64,000 nt of DNA from Amycolatopsis lexingtonensis (GTDB lineage Bacteria; Actinomycetota; Actinomycetes; Mycobacteriales; Pseudonocardiaceae): assembly GCF_014873755.1 (NCBI RefSeq), contig NZ_JADBEG010000001.1:6422501-6486500 (forward strand), given 5' to 3'. Position numbers and translations under genes: made by a program. Each line of letters begins with the position of its first letter. Within the stretch, counting starts at the first letter, position 1. Under the pieces are notes generated by a model, which searched no databases, had not been told where the DNA came from, and worked only from the letters and a program-made list of their open reading frames with translations. Positions 7,218 through 17,233 of the stretch are shown piece by piece.

Positions 7218-9386
7218 TCAGGACTCCTGCGCCGACAGCTGGCCGAGCAGGTCGATGGCCGCGTCCGCGAGCACCGTGCCCGGGCCGAAGATCGCCGCCG
7301 CGCCGGCTTCGCGCAGCGCCGGGTAGTCCTGCGGCGGGATGACGCCGCCCACGACCACCATGATGTCTTCGCGGCCCAGCTCGGCGAGCTCGTGGCGCAG
7401 CGCCGGCACCAGCGAAAGGTGCCCGGCGGCCAGCGACGAGACGCCGACGACGTGCACGTCCGCCTCGATCGCCTGGCGGGCGACCTCGGCCGGGGTGGAG
7501 AACAGCGGGCCGACGTCGACGTCGAAGCCGATGTCGGCGAAGCCGGTGGCGATCACCTTCTGGCCGCGGTCGTGGCCGTCCTGGCCCATCTTCGCGACGA
7601 GGATGCGGGGACGGCGGCCCTCCTCCTCGGCGAACTTCTCGACCAGCTCACGGGCCTGCTCGACGTTCTGCGACTTACCCACCTCTTCGCGGTAGACGCC
7701 CGAAATCGTCCGGATCTGCCCGGAGTGGCGGCCCCAGAGCTTCTCGAGCGCGTCGGAGATCTCGCCGACGGTGGCCTTCGCGCGGGCGGCGCCGATCGCC
7801 AGCTCCAGCAGGTTGCCGCCGTTGCCGGCGCCCTCGGTGAGGCGCCGCAACGCGTCTTCGGTGGCCGAAGAGTCGCGCTCTTCGCGCAGCCGCCGCAGCT
7901 TCTCCAGCTGCTGCGTGCGGACGCCGGCGTTGTCGACCTTGAGGACTTCGATGTCCTCATCGCCGGTGACCTGGTACTTGTTCACGCCGATGACGGGCTG
8001 GCGACCGGAGTCGATCCGGGCCTGCGTGCGCGCGGCGGCTTCTTCGATGCGCAGCTTGGGGATGCCCGCGTCGATCGCCTTGGCCATGCCGCCGGCCTGC
8101 TCGACCTCGCTGATGTGGCCCCACGCCTTGCGCGCGAGGTCGTAGGTCAGCTTCTCGACGAACGCGGACCCGCCCCACGGGTCGATCACGCGCGTGGTGC
8201 CGGATTCCTGCTGCAGCAGCAGCTGCGTGTTGCGGGCGATCCGCGCAGAGAAGTCCGTCGGCAGCGCGAGGGCCTCGTCGAGGGCGTTGGTGTGCAGCGA
8301 CTGCGTGTGCCCCTGGGTCGCGGCCATCGCCTCGACGCACGTGCGGACGACGTTGTTGTAGACGTCCTGCGCGGTCAGCGACCAGCCCGACGTCTGGGAG
8401 TGCGTGCGCAGCGAGAGCGACTTCTGCGACTTCGGGTCGAAGCCCTTCACCAGCTTCGCCCACAGCAGCCGCGCGGCGCGCAGCTTCGCGACCTCCATGA
8501 AGAAGTTCATGCCGATCGCCCAGAAGAACGACAGGCGCGGCGCGAACTTGTCGACGCTGAGCCCGGCGGCGACGCCGGAGCGGATGTACTCGACGCCGTC
8601 GGCGAGGGTGTAGGCCAGCTCCAGGTCGGCGGTCGCCCCGGCTTCCTGCATGTGGTAGCCGGAGATGGAGATCGAGTTGTACTTCGGCATGTGCTGCGAA
8701 GTGAAGGAGAAGATGTCGGAGATGATCCGCATCGACGGCTGCGGCGGGTAGATGTAGGTGTTGCGGACCATGAACTCCTTGAGGATGTCGTTCTGGATGG
8801 TCCCCGCGAGCTGCTCCGGCTTCACCCCCTGCTCCTCGGCCGCGACGACGTAGAGCGCCAGCACCGGCAGCACCGCGCCGTTCATCGTCATGGACACCGA
8901 CATCTTGTCGAGCGGGATCCCGTCGAAGAGCTGGCGCATGTCGTAGATCGAGTCGATCGCCACGCCCGCCATGCCGACGTCGCCCGAGACGCGCGGGTGG
9001 TCGGAGTCGTAGCCGCGGTGGGTGGCCAGGTCGAAGGCGACCGACAGGCCCTTCTGGCCGGCGGCGAGGTTGCGCCGGTAGAAGGCGTTGGACTCCTCGG
9101 CGGTGGAGAACCCGGCGTACTGGCGGATGGTCCAGGGCTGGTTGACGTACATCGTCGGGTACGGCCCGCGCAGGAACGGCGCGATGCCGGGGTACGTGCC
9201 CAGGAAGTCCACATCGGACAGGTCGTCGGCGGTGTAGACCGGCTTGACGCCGATGCCCTCCGGCGTCTCCCAGGCCAGGGCGTCCGGGCCCTTGCCGGTG
9301 GCGTCCTGCACTGCCTTGGCCCAGGCGTCGCGGTCGCCCGGCGACGGCGTGCCGAGGTCGAGACCGGCGAAGTTCGGGATGCTCAT
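7218..9386 (-). CDS. mutB: methylmalonyl-CoA mutase large subunit
   Basis: Catalytic alpha subunit (722 residues) of the adenosylcobalamin enzyme that interconverts succinyl-CoA and (R)-methylmalonyl-CoA, linking propionate metabolism and the TCA cycle. The N-terminal TIM-barrel domain carries the substrate-binding region ([20 protein letters not shown] area, about 70-90). The C-terminal B12 domain has the axial ligand motif DGHDRG near residue 605, then VGVSSL and VVVGG. The ATG at 9386 overlaps the mutA stop by four bases. Length and motifs are complete. Confidence 0.96.
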   Translation of the reverse strand: MSIPNFAGLDLGTPSPGDRDAWAKAVQDATGKGPDALAWETPEGIGVKPVYTADDLSDVDFLGTYPGIAPFLRGPYPTMYVNQPWTIRQYAGFSTAEESNAFYRRNLAAGQKGLSVAFDLATHRGYDSDHPRVSGDVGMAGVAIDSIYDMRQLFDGIPLDKMSVSMTMNGAVLPVLALYVVAAEEQGVKPEQLAGTIQNDILKEFMVRNTYIYPPQPSMRIISDIFSFTSQHMPKYNSISISGYHMQEAGATADLELAYTLADGVEYIRSGVAAGLSVDKFAPRLSFFWAIGMNFFMEVAKLRAARLLWAKLVKGFDPKSQKSLSLRTHSQTSGWSLTAQDVYNNVVRTCVEAMAATQGHTQSLHTNALDEALALPTDFSARIARNTQLLLQQESGTTRVIDPWGGSAFVEKLTYDLARKAWGHISEVEQAGGMAKAIDAGIPKLRIEEAAARTQARIDSGRQPVIGVNKYQVTGDEDIEVLKVDNAGVRTQQLEKLRRLREERDSSATEDALRRLTEGAGNGGNLLELAIGAARAKATVGEISDALEKLWGRHSGQIRTISGVYREEVGKSQNVEQARELVEKFAEEEGRRPRILVAKMGQDGHDRGQKVIATGFADIGFDVDVGPLFSTPAEVARQAIEADVHVVGVSSLAAGHLSLVPALRHELAELGREDIMVVVGGVIPPQDYPALREAGAAAIFGPGTVLADAAIDLLGQLSAQES

Positions 9387-11227
9387 CGGGTGACTCCCAG
9401 CTTGGCGTGCAGGCCGTTGAGGACGTCGAGGGCGTCGCAGCCGGCGAAGACGTTGCCGTCCACGCCGTCGAAGGAGCCCTTGCCCGCCAGTAGGACGTGG
9501 TCGGCGCCGAGCGACTTGGCGACGTCGGCCGCCTGCGCCGCGTAGGCGTCGTCGGTGCCGCAGAGGCAGGCGATCTTCGCGCCGGACGCGCGGAACGCGC
9601 CGGGCAGGTCGTCGGTCGCGCCCGGGTTGACGGCTTCGATCCCGCCGGCCTGGAACAGGTTGGCGGCGAACCCGGCCCGCGCGGTGTGCGCGGCGACCGG
9701 GCCGAGGGTGGCGAGGAAGACCTTGGGCCGCTCGCCGTGCGAAGCGAGGTACGCGTCCGAAGCGTCCCGCAGGGCTTCGAAGCCTTCGGCGTACCGGTGC
9801 CGCGGCAGCCCGCCTTCTTCCGCGGTGGCCAGGGGTTCCCGGGTCACCGGCTTCTCGGCCAGGTTCGGGAACTCGCTGACGCCGGTGAGCGGGTCGCGGC
9901 GGGTGGCGATCCGCTTCGACCGCTTCTCCCACGTCTCGGCCAGCCGCCCGGCCAGCGCACCGGACTCGAGTTCGGTGACCAGGCCGCCCGCGCCTTCGAT
10001 GGCGGTGAACTCGGCCCAGGCCGCGTGCGCGAGGTCGTCGGTCAGCTTCTCGACGTACCAGGAGCCGCCCGCCGGGTCGACCACGCCGGCCAGCTTGGAC
10101 TCCTCCAGCAGCACGGCGTGGGTGTTGCGGGCGATCCGCGCGGAGAACGCGTCGGGCTTGCCGATCGCGGCGTCGAACGGCAGCACCGTGACCGCGTCCG
10201 CGCCGCCGACGCCGGCCCCGAAGCAGGCGACGGTCGTGCGCAGCATGTTCACCCACGGGTCGCGCCTGGTCAGCATGGCCGGCGACGTCACGGCGTGCTG
10301 GCGCATCGGCGAGGAGAAGCCGCAGACCTCGGCGACGCGCGCCCACAGGCGGCGGGCCGCGCGCAGCTTCGCGATGGTGGAGAACTGGTCGGCGGTGGCG
10401 GCGATCCGGAACTCGAGCTGGGCGGCCGCGGCTTCGGCGTCGAGGCCCGCGTCGGTGAGCGCGCGCAGGTAGGAGACGCCGGCGGCGACCAGCGCGCCCA
10501 GCTCCTGGGCGTCCGACCCGCCCGCTTCGTGGAACGGCAGGCCGTCGGCGACGATCGTGCGCACCTTCGGGTACTTCGCGGCGACACGCGCGGCGAGCGC
10601 GGCGGCCGGTCCGAGGTCGGCGGCCGCGCCGGACCGGGCGGCCAGCCCGATCGGGTCGGCGCCCAGCACGGCGGTGGCCTCGCTGGCTGGGATCTCGCGC
10701 TCGTCGAACAGCTCGAACAGCGCGTCCGCGGCGGCTTCGAAGTCGGCACCGGCGTCGAGGACGACCGGGGCGAGGTCGAGGTAGACCTCGTTGAGCGCGT
10801 CGGCCAGCGCCGCGGGCGGCACGGTCAGCCAGATCGACGTCACGCCGCCTTCGAGGTCGGCGAGAATGGCCTTGTTGACCGCGCGGCCGTCGTCGCCGGC
10901 GAACCGGGCCCGGACGTCCCAGCCGGTGCTGACCTGGCCTTCCGGCCGCGCGCCGCGCACGTAGGGCGGCAGGCCCGGGAAGCCGGTTTCGCCGGGGACG
11001 TCGTCCGCGGTGTACAGCGGCTGGATCTCGATCCCGTCGTAGGTCCGCGTGACGAGCTTGCTCTCCGGGGCACCCGTGAAGTCTGCGGGGTTTTCGGGGA
11101 GCTTGCCGCTCTTGCGCAGGACACCCGCGACGAGCTCCTGCCACTGCTCGCGCGTCGCCTGGGGGAACTCGGCCGCCAGGTCGAGTTCGGAGATCGGCAC
11201 TGACTCCGGACCGGCCACTTCAGTCAT
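9383..11227 (-). CDS. mutA: methylmalonyl-CoA mutase small subunit
   Basis: Non-catalytic beta subunit (614 residues) of the heterodimeric mutase. It has the same barrel plus B12-like domain layout as MutB, but the cobalamin motif is degenerate ([13 protein letters not shown] instead of DxHxxG), as expected for the small subunit. The ATG at 11227 has no ribosome site. TACCAT on the minus strand (11236-11241) is a candidate -10 eight bases upstream, so the operon may start leaderless. First gene of mutA-mutB-meaB. Confidence 0.93.
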   Translation of the reverse strand: MTEVAGPESVPISELDLAAEFPQATREQWQELVAGVLRKSGKLPENPADFTGAPESKLVTRTYDGIEIQPLYTADDVPGETGFPGLPPYVRGARPEGQVSTGWDVRARFAGDDGRAVNKAILADLEGGVTSIWLTVPPAALADALNEVYLDLAPVVLDAGADFEAAADALFELFDEREIPASEATAVLGADPIGLAARSGAAADLGPAAALAARVAAKYPKVRTIVADGLPFHEAGGSDAQELGALVAAGVSYLRALTDAGLDAEAAAAQLEFRIAATADQFSTIAKLRAARRLWARVAEVCGFSSPMRQHAVTSPAMLTRRDPWVNMLRTTVACFGAGVGGADAVTVLPFDAAIGKPDAFSARIARNTHAVLLEESKLAGVVDPAGGSWYVEKLTDDLAHAAWAEFTAIEGAGGLVTELESGALAGRLAETWEKRSKRIATRRDPLTGVSEFPNLAEKPVTREPLATAEEGGLPRHRYAEGFEALRDASDAYLASHGERPKVFLATLGPVAAHTARAGFAANLFQAGGIEAVNPGATDDLPGAFRASGAKIACLCGTDDAYAAQAADVAKSLGADHVLLAGKGSFDGVDGNVFAGCDALDVLNGLHAKLGVTR

Positions 11228-11339
11228 ACCCAGTGATGGTAGAGGCACTCGCCGCGCTCGCCCTGTGAGTCTGGTCGCGCTAGGGGGACGGCCCGGGCAG
11301 GTTAGGGGCCGGTGGCGCGGGTACGACACAATTGGGTGC

Positions 11340-13106
11340 GTGCCCCCCTCCAGCGAAGAGACACGAGTGGTCGCCGGTCGCTACCGGCTGCGTTCGGTGC
11401 TCGGCTCCGGGTCGATGGGCACGGTCTGGTCGGCCTACGACGAGTTCCTGCACCGCCAGGTGGCCGTCAAGGAGATGAAGGTGCCGCCGGGCATCCCGGC
11501 GTCGCAGGCGGACGAGCTGCGGGAGCGGACGCTGCGCGAGGCCCGCGCGATCGCCGTCCTGTCCCACCCGAACGTGATCATCCTGCACGACGTCGCCCGC
11601 GAGGACGACCAGCCGTTCGTGGTCATGGAGCTGCTGCCCTCGCGCAGCCTGGCGCACATCCTGCGCGACCACGGGCCGCTGACCGTCGGGCAGGCCGCCG
11701 CGGTCGGCATCGCCGTGGCGTCCGCGCTGGAGGCCGCGCACGCCGCCGGGATCACGCACCGCGACGTCAAGCCGGGCAACGTCCTGGTCGCCAGCGACGG
11801 CCGGATCAAGCTGACCGACTTCGGCATCGCCCGCAACGTCTCCGAGGCGACCATGACCCGCACCGGGATCATGCTCGGCTCCCCCGCCTACATCGCGCCG
11901 GAGGTCGCTTCCGGCGGCGCGGTCGTCCCGGCCGCCGACCTCTGGGGCCTCGGCGCCACCCTGTTCGCCGCGGTCGAGGGCGCGCCGCCGTACGACGCCG
12001 ACGGCGACCCGCTGGAGACCGTCGGCAAGGTCGTCAACGGCAAGGTCCCCAAGCCGAAGGCCGGCCCGCTCGCCGAGGTCATCTCCGCGCTGATGAAGAA
12101 GGAGCCCGGCGACCGGATCACCCTGCGCGAGGTCCGGCACCGGCTCTACCCGCTGCAGTCGAAGACGCCGCTCGACCTGTTCGGGCCTGAGCTGTTCCGC
12201 ACCCCGGACGGCAAGAAGACGTCCGCGCAGCCGGACGCGACGGACACGCAGGTGATCAAGACCGTCCTGCCCGAGAAGGACAAGGACAAGGCCGAGAAGA
12301 GGGCCGAGGGGTCGAGCAGCGAGCTCGCCACCGACCCGGGCCCGCTGCCGTTCCTGCGCCCGCCCACCCCGGCCGCCCCGAACGCGGGCCCGGCGCCGAC
12401 GGTGTTCGTCGCCCCGCCCCGGCCCGCCCGCCGCGGGGCACGGGCCACCGCCGTGCTCATCGCGCTGGCGATCCTGCTCTTCCTCATCGCCGCGGGCGGC
12501 GGGTTCGCGCTGGCCAGGGCGGTCGGCGGCCAGTCGCTGCTGCCACCGGCGGCCGAGCCGCGCGGCACATCGAACGGGCTCACCGACGTCCCGCCGCCGT
12601 CGCTGGTCCGCCAGTCCGGCGACGCGAGCTACGCGACCGGCGAGGGCGGCCAGTTCGGCCTCGACGTCCCGCAGGGCTGGCAGAAGTTCGTCGCGCCCCA
12701 CAACACGACGAAGTTCGGGGCGAGCACCGCCGTCCAGTACGTCTCACCGGACGGCCGCCGCTCGATCCGCGTCGAACGGCTGGCGAACTACTACGGCAAG
12801 TTCCCGGACGACGCCGAGTACGTCAACTGGCTGAAGCAGACGTACTCCGGCGACGGGTTCGAGCTGTTCGGCCCGTCTCCGGGCCCGGGCGGCAAGGGCA
12901 CCGCGTTCACCTACCGCACGCTGGAGAGCGGCCTGCTCCCGGGCAACTCCGACGACGGCCGCGTCACGCGGGTGACGTTCATGGACCTGGTCCAGGCGGG
13001 CGACAGCCTGTGGGTGCTGTCGGTGACGGCCCCGGTCGAGCAGGAGGACGCGACGCGGCGGGATGTTTTCGACCGCGTCTCGCCCACGTTGAGCGTTTCG
13101 GACTAA
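11340..13106 (+). CDS. receptor-type serine/threonine protein kinase
   Basis: Membrane kinase of 588 residues. The Hanks-type domain (about 14-270) has the Gly loop GSGSMGTV (22-29), the ATP lysine in VAVK (Lys44), catalytic HRDVKPGN (140-147) and DFG (160-162). A charged, Pro-rich juxtamembrane linker leads to one membrane segment (about 370-392) and an extracytoplasmic domain of about 195 residues without PASTA repeats, so the sensed signal is unknown. I start it at the GTG at 11340, eight residues before the kinase fold; longer versions would run into the mutA promoter. Its end overlaps the MerR gene end by four bases. Confidence 0.9.
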   Translation: MPPSSEETRVVAGRYRLRSVLGSGSMGTVWSAYDEFLHRQVAVKEMKVPPGIPASQADELRERTLREARAIAVLSHPNVIILHDVAREDDQPFVVMELLPSRSLAHILRDHGPLTVGQAAAVGIAVASALEAAHAAGITHRDVKPGNVLVASDGRIKLTDFGIARNVSEATMTRTGIMLGSPAYIAPEVASGGAVVPAADLWGLGATLFAAVEGAPPYDADGDPLETVGKVVNGKVPKPKAGPLAEVISALMKKEPGDRITLREVRHRLYPLQSKTPLDLFGPELFRTPDGKKTSAQPDATDTQVIKTVLPEKDKDKAEKRAEGSSSELATDPGPLPFLRPPTPAAPNAGPAPTVFVAPPRPARRGARATAVLIALAILLFLIAAGGGFALARAVGGQSLLPPAAEPRGTSNGLTDVPPPSLVRQSGDASYATGEGGQFGLDVPQGWQKFVAPHNTTKFGASTAVQYVSPDGRRSIRVERLANYYGKFPDDAEYVNWLKQTYSGDGFELFGPSPGPGGKGTAFTYRTLESGLLPGNSDDGRVTRVTFMDLVQAGDSLWVLSVTAPVEQEDATRRDVFDRVSPTLSVSD

Positions 13107-13741
13107 GGCGCCCGGCCCAGCACCTCCCGGGAAACCGACTCCTGCGCGAGGTGGCGCAGCCCGGTGAAGATCCGGTCGCCCAGGACGGTCGCGATCAACC
13201 CGGCCTCGATGATCTTGTCGAACGACGTCAGCCCGGTCACCACCTCGACGTCCAGCTCCGCCACACGCAGTGCCAGCTCGAAGTACTCGTCGAGGCGGTC
13301 GGCGAGCTTCCCGTGCCCGAGTTCCTTCGCCGTGGCCAGCGCCGCGATCAGGTTGGCGACCGTGCGGTCCTCGGCGCCGTGCCACTTCCAGCCGTGGCGG
13401 CGGGCGAGTTCCTGGAGCCGCTCCGACGCCCACGCCGCGGCCTCCTCCGACACCTTCGGCGGCTCGCCGGCCAGCTCCTCCTGGACGACGCCCATCGTCT
13501 CGTGCGGGGTCCGGTCTTCGTCGATCGCGCTCAGCACCGCGCCGACCGAGGCCAGCGGGAGGCCGCCGACGTCGGTGAGCGCCTTGATCAGCCGCAGGCG
13601 CTGGACGTGCGCCGGGGAGTAGCGGGCCTGGTTCGGGCTGGTGCGCTCCCCCGCCGGGAGCAGGCCTTCGCGCAGGTAGTACTTGACGGTCGCGACCGGC
13701 ACCCCCGACTCGGCGCTCAGTTCGGCCATCCGCATGCGCAT
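13103..13741 (-). CDS. MerR family transcriptional regulator
   Basis: DNA-binding regulator of 212 residues. The N-terminal winged helix (ELSAESGVPVATVKYYLREG) is the MerR type. It is followed by a helical C-terminal region of about 130 residues with no Cys-rich metal site, so the effector is probably organic or absent. Alternative starts are a TTG at 13774 and ATGs at 13735 and 13729; I prefer 13741, which has GGAG just upstream. It is divergent from the two membrane protein genes starting at 13850, whose upstream region carries two direct repeats, and is probably their regulator. Confidence 0.85.
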   Translation of the reverse strand: MRMRMAELSAESGVPVATVKYYLREGLLPAGERTSPNQARYSPAHVQRLRLIKALTDVGGLPLASVGAVLSAIDEDRTPHETMGVVQEELAGEPPKVSEEAAAWASERLQELARRHGWKWHGAEDRTVANLIAALATAKELGHGKLADRLDEYFELALRVAELDVEVVTGLTSFDKIIEAGLIATVLGDRIFTGLRHLAQESVSREVLGRAP

Positions 13742-13794
13742 CCGCTCCGATCCCAGGGTCGGCCTCCGGGGCAACCCTGAAGACTTCTCAGCAT

Positions 13795-13835
13795 GGAGAG
13801 TTTAACTTCCCATAACGGAGAGCTTGACTATCCAT
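13795..13835 (+). promoter_or_regulatory. tandem direct repeats, candidate MerR operator and promoter
   Basis: Two similar 19-base units, GGAGAGTTTAACTTCCCAT (13795-13813) and GGAGAGCTTGACTATCCAT (13817-13835), repeat with a 22-base period, about two helical turns. TTTAAC (13801-13806) and GACTAT (13826-13831) could be -35 and -10 elements with a 19-base spacer, the unusual spacing typical of MerR-controlled promoters. Confidence 0.5.
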
Positions 13836-13849
13836 TCTGGGAGGGAACC

Positions 13850-14791
13850 ATGACCATCCTCGCCGACGTCCGGAGCAGAACGCGCGGGTGGCACCGGCCG
13901 GCCGCGGTCTTCGCCGCCGTGCTCGGGGCCATCGCCGTGCTGTGCGTCGCCGCGATGCTCGTCGACCAGCGAACTCTCGCCGGGGCGCCGATCTGGGCCA
14001 AGCCGTTCAAGTTCGCCGTGTCCGGCGCGCTCTACTTCGCCACCTGGAGCTGGCTCGTCTCGCTGCTGCCGCGGTTCCGGCGCACGGCGGGGTGGCTGAC
14101 GAACTTCCTGGTGCTGATCTTCGCCGCCGAGTACGTCCTGCTCACGTTCCAGGCCGCGCGCGGCCGCGCGAGCCACTTCAACATCGCGACCCCGCAGGAC
14201 GAGCTGATCTACAACGTCATGGGCAAGATGATCATCGGGCTGCAGGCCGCCACGCTGGTGCTGACCGTGCTCGTGATGTTCACGAAGCTCGAAGACCGGG
14301 CGAGCTTCTGGGCCGTGCGCGCCGGCGCTCTGCTGTCGCTGGTCGGCATTTCGCTGGGCATCCTGATGACGAACCCGACCGCGCGGCAGCTCGCGCAGTG
14401 GCGGACCGGCGGACACCCGGACATGGTCGGCGCGCACACCGTCGGGCTCGACGACGGCGGGCCCGGCCTGCCCGTCCTCGGCTGGAGCACGGTGGGCGGC
14501 GACCTGCGGATCCCGCACTTCGTCGGGATGCACGCGCTGCAGGCGCTGCCGCTGCTGGCCATCGGGCTCCTGGCGCTGGCCGCCCGCTTCCCGCGGCTGC
14601 GCGACGACGTCGTCCGCGCGCGGCTCGTCCTGATCGGGGCCGCCGCGTACGCGGGGCTGATCGCGCTGGTGACGTGGCAGGCGCTGCGGGCGCAGTCGAT
14701 CGTGCACCCGGACGCGACGACGTTGGCCGCGGCCGCGGCGCTGGTCGGGGCGGCCGGGCTGGGCTCGTGGGCGGCGGTGCGTGCCCGATGA
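13850..14791 (+). CDS. multi-pass membrane protein
   Basis: Protein of 313 residues with about seven hydrophobic helices separated by short loops and no recognised catalytic motif. The ATG at 13850 has a GGGAGGGAACC ribosome site. It overlaps the next gene by four bases (ATGA), so the two membrane proteins are translationally coupled, and it is divergent from a MerR regulator that probably controls it. I do not recognise the family. Confidence 0.7.
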   Translation: MTILADVRSRTRGWHRPAAVFAAVLGAIAVLCVAAMLVDQRTLAGAPIWAKPFKFAVSGALYFATWSWLVSLLPRFRRTAGWLTNFLVLIFAAEYVLLTFQAARGRASHFNIATPQDELIYNVMGKMIIGLQAATLVLTVLVMFTKLEDRASFWAVRAGALLSLVGISLGILMTNPTARQLAQWRTGGHPDMVGAHTVGLDDGGPGLPVLGWSTVGGDLRIPHFVGMHALQALPLLAIGLLALAARFPRLRDDVVRARLVLIGAAAYAGLIALVTWQALRAQSIVHPDATTLAAAAALVGAAGLGSWAAVRAR

Positions 14792-15207
14792 TCCCCTTCG
14801 ACCTGGCGTTCCCGCTGGCGGCGCCGTTCTGGGCGCTGCTGATCCTGGCGCCGAAGTGGCGGTGGACGGCCCGGATCATGGCGTCGCCGTGGGTGCCGCT
14901 GCTGCCGCTGGCCTGCTACTTCGCGCTCGAACTGCCGCACTTCGGCGAGTGGGGCCGGGCGATGCTCCGGCCCGACCTCGGCGTGCTCCAGACGCTGTTG
15001 GCGACGCCGTGGGGCGCCGGGCTGGTCTGGGCGCACCTGATCGCGTTCGACCTGTTCATCGCGCGGTGGATGTACTTCGAGGCGCGGTCGCGGGACATCT
15101 CGCCGTGGCTCGTCAGCCCGATCCTGGTGGTGACGATCTTCCTGTCGCCGTTCGGGCTGGTGGCGTTCCTGGTGGTCCGGAGCGTCCGGATACGCTCGCG
15201 GGCATGA
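14788..15207 (+). CDS. ABA4-like (DUF4281) membrane protein
   Basis: Small integral membrane protein of 139 residues with four hydrophobic helices. Conserved-looking features are [10 protein letters not shown] near the start, the [14 protein letters not shown] segment (about 92-105) and the C-terminal [12 protein letters not shown]. This pattern matches the ABA4-like/DUF4281 family, named after a plant neoxanthin-synthesis protein; the bacterial role is unknown. It is coupled by ATGA overlaps both to the membrane protein before it and to punA after it. Confidence 0.65.
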   Translation: MIPFDLAFPLAAPFWALLILAPKWRWTARIMASPWVPLLPLACYFALELPHFGEWGRAMLRPDLGVLQTLLATPWGAGLVWAHLIAFDLFIARWMYFEARSRDISPWLVSPILVVTIFLSPFGLVAFLVVRSVRIRSRA

Positions 15208-15983
15208 GTGAACACGAAGCCGCGAGCGCCATCGCCAAGCGCACCGGTGTGGACGCGCACGACATCGCGGTGGTCCTGGGGTCGGGCTGGCGCCCGGCGG
15301 CGGACGTCATCGGGGAGTGCGAGACGGAGATCCCGTTCGCCGAACTGCCCGGCTTCACCACGCCCGGCGCGGTGGGCCACGGCGGCACCATCCGCTCGCT
15401 GAAGATCGGCGGCAAGAACGTCCTGGTCATGCTGGGGCGGACGCACTTCTACGAGGGCAAGGGCATCGACCCGGTGGTGCACAACGTGCGCACCGCCGCG
15501 GCGGCCGGCGTCCGGACGGTGCTGCTGACGAACGCGGCGGGCGGCCTGCGCGAGGGCTTCCAGGTGGGGCAGCCGGTGCTGATCGCCGACCACCTGAACC
15601 TGACCGCGCGCTCGCCGATCGTCGGCGCGAACTTCGTCGACCTGACGGACCTGTACTCGGCGCGGCTGCGAAAGATCGCGCGGGAGATCGACCCGGCGCT
15701 CGAAGAAGGCGTCTACGCGGGCCTGACCGGGCCGCACTTCGAGACGCCGGCGGAGATCCGGATGCTGCGCACGCTGGGCGCGGACCTGGTCGGCATGTCG
15801 ACGGTGCTGGAAGCCATCGCCGCCCGCGCGGCCGGCGTCGAGGTCTTCGGCCTCTCCTTGGTGACGAACCTCGCGGCCGGCATGACCGGCGAACCGCTCA
15901 ACCACCAGGAAGTCCTCGAAGCGGGCCGCGCCGCGGCCACGAAGATGGGCTCCCTGCTGCGGGACCTCATCACCCGCGCTTGA
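15204..15983 (+). CDS. punA: purine nucleoside phosphorylase (trimeric type)
   Basis: Cytosolic enzyme of 259 residues that splits inosine and guanosine with phosphate into base and ribose-1-phosphate. Family features are the phosphate-binding GSGW (29-32), GRTHFYEG (about 76-83), the purine-site [11 protein letters not shown] and the late LVTNLAAG segment. The ATG overlaps the previous stop by four bases. TACGCT at 15191-15196, seven bases before the ATG, suggests an additional leaderless promoter inside the preceding gene. It corresponds to M. tuberculosis deoD/punA (Rv3307), next to pmmB as there. Confidence 0.93.
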   Translation: MSEHEAASAIAKRTGVDAHDIAVVLGSGWRPAADVIGECETEIPFAELPGFTTPGAVGHGGTIRSLKIGGKNVLVMLGRTHFYEGKGIDPVVHNVRTAAAAGVRTVLLTNAAGGLREGFQVGQPVLIADHLNLTARSPIVGANFVDLTDLYSARLRKIAREIDPALEEGVYAGLTGPHFETPAEIRMLRTLGADLVGMSTVLEAIAARAAGVEVFGLSLVTNLAAGMTGEPLNHQEVLEAGRAAATKMGSLLRDLITRA

Positions 15984-15989
15984 CGAAAT

Positions 15990-16040
15990 CCGTGAAGGCC
16001 TCCTTCCCGGTCATAAAAGCCGGTAAGGAGGCCTTCACGG
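15990..16040. repeat. intergenic inverted repeat, probable bidirectional terminator
   Basis: Perfect arms at 15990-16005 and 16025-16040 (CCGTGAAGGCCTCCTT and its complement), extended by an inner CCGG pair. It fills the gap between convergent punA and glycosyltransferase genes. The arm resembles those at 48939-48963 (CCGTGAATGCCACATT) and 785-805. Confidence 0.8.
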
Positions 16041-16042
16041 CT

Positions 16043-17203
16043 TTAGACGAAAGTGGGGAGCTGGGCGGCGACGTCGGCTGGGGAGGGCATGGCCGCGACT
16101 TCGGTGGCCAGGGCGCGGGTCGCGTCGGCGACGGCGGAGTCCGTGAGCAGGTGACGGGCCTTCGCGGCCACGGCTTCGGCGGTGACGTCGGGGCCGAGCA
16201 GGCGGTCGCCGACGCCGGCCGCGAGGACCGCGTCCGCGTTGCTGAACTGGTCCGCGCCCTGCGGCAGCAGCAGCTGCGGGAGACCCGCGCCGAACGCGCC
16301 GAGCGTCGTGCCGCTGCCGCCGTGGTGGACCACCAGGTCGACGTGCGGGAGCAGCTCCGACTGCGGCACCCAGGCCTCGAGCCGGACGTTGTCCGGGACT
16401 TCGCCGAGCACGGCCGGGTCGACCGTCGGGCCGGTGGCGACCAGGACGTCGACGTCCAAACCGGACAGACCGGCGATCGCCGCGCCCAGCACGCCCGCGT
16501 GGCCCATCGCCGTGCCGAGGGTCAGGTAGACCAGCGGCCGCCGCTTGTCCAGCACGCCCGCGGGCAGGTCACCCGGCTCGCTCCAGCCGACCGGCCGCAG
16601 CGGCACGCGGTGCGCCCGCGCCAGGAAACCGGGCTCCTGCACGGACTCCGGGCAGATGTCGACGAACGGCCCGCTGAACGCCAGGTCCTCGCCGACCTCG
16701 ATCCCGAGCGTCGCGCCGTGCGCGCGGATGGCGTCGCGGATCCGCGTCACCATCGGGTCTTCGCTCGACACTCGGCCGAACCCGTGCGCCACCACCGGGA
16801 TCCCGGCCTTCAGCGCGGCGAACGCGCCGCCGGAGTTGCCGGCTTCGCTCACCACCAGGTCCGGCCGGACGTGCCCGAACAACGGCAGCAGGTCGGCGAC
16901 GAACCGCTTCGGCATGACCTCGCCGAACACCTTCGCCACGATCGGCCCGAGCACCTCGGGCGGGATCTCGCCGGGCGGCCGCCGCGGGCCGGGCGGCCCG
17001 GACTCGGCGAAGGCCTGCGCGAACGCGTCCTTGATGGCGAGCCCGGCGGCGGCCGTCTCGAGCCCGGCTTTCGTCAGCTGTGGCAGGAAGTCTTCCGAGG
17101 TGGCGAAGACGACGTCGTGGCCCGCGTCGCGCGCGGCGACCGCCAGCGGCACCAGCGGGAACGTGTGACCGAAGGACCCCAGTGAGGTGAAGAGCAAGCG
17201 CAC
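16043..17203 (-). CDS. GT1-family (MGT-like) glycosyltransferase
   Basis: Nucleotide-sugar-dependent glycosyltransferase of 386 residues with the GT-B fold. The N-terminal acceptor half starts with LLFTSLGSFGHTFPLVPLA. The C-terminal donor half has the family signature VVHHGGSGTT (about 296-305) and PQGADQFSNA. Such enzymes glycosylate macrolides, polyenes or other small molecules, often for self-resistance; the acceptor is unknown. The GTG at 17203 has no ribosome site, but TAGGGT on the minus strand (17211-17216) lies seven bases upstream, suggesting a leaderless transcript. Confidence 0.85.
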   Translation of the reverse strand: MRLLFTSLGSFGHTFPLVPLAVAARDAGHDVVFATSEDFLPQLTKAGLETAAAGLAIKDAFAQAFAESGPPGPRRPPGEIPPEVLGPIVAKVFGEVMPKRFVADLLPLFGHVRPDLVVSEAGNSGGAFAALKAGIPVVAHGFGRVSSEDPMVTRIRDAIRAHGATLGIEVGEDLAFSGPFVDICPESVQEPGFLARAHRVPLRPVGWSEPGDLPAGVLDKRRPLVYLTLGTAMGHAGVLGAAIAGLSGLDVDVLVATGPTVDPAVLGEVPDNVRLEAWVPQSELLPHVDLVVHHGGSGTTLGAFGAGLPQLLLPQGADQFSNADAVLAAGVGDRLLGPDVTAEAVAAKARHLLTDSAVADATRALATEVAAMPSPADVAAQLPTFV

Positions 17204-17210
17204 TCACCCG

Positions 17211-17227
17211 ACCCTAGCCCGTAGGCT
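17211..17227. promoter_or_regulatory. back-to-back -10 elements of divergent leaderless genes
   Basis: The intergenic space is only 30 bases. TAGGGT (minus strand, 17211-17216) serves the glycosyltransferase and TAGGCT (plus strand, 17222-17227) serves pmmB. Each lies six to seven bases before its GTG. The -35 region of each promoter must lie inside the other gene's first codons, so the two promoters overlap. Confidence 0.6.
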
Positions 17228-17233
17228 GGCGCG

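Noticed and set aside
5874-9545. Long plus-strand open frame opposite meaB and mutB
   Set aside because: The minus-strand genes have complete family motifs; the antisense product has none and arises from high GC content.
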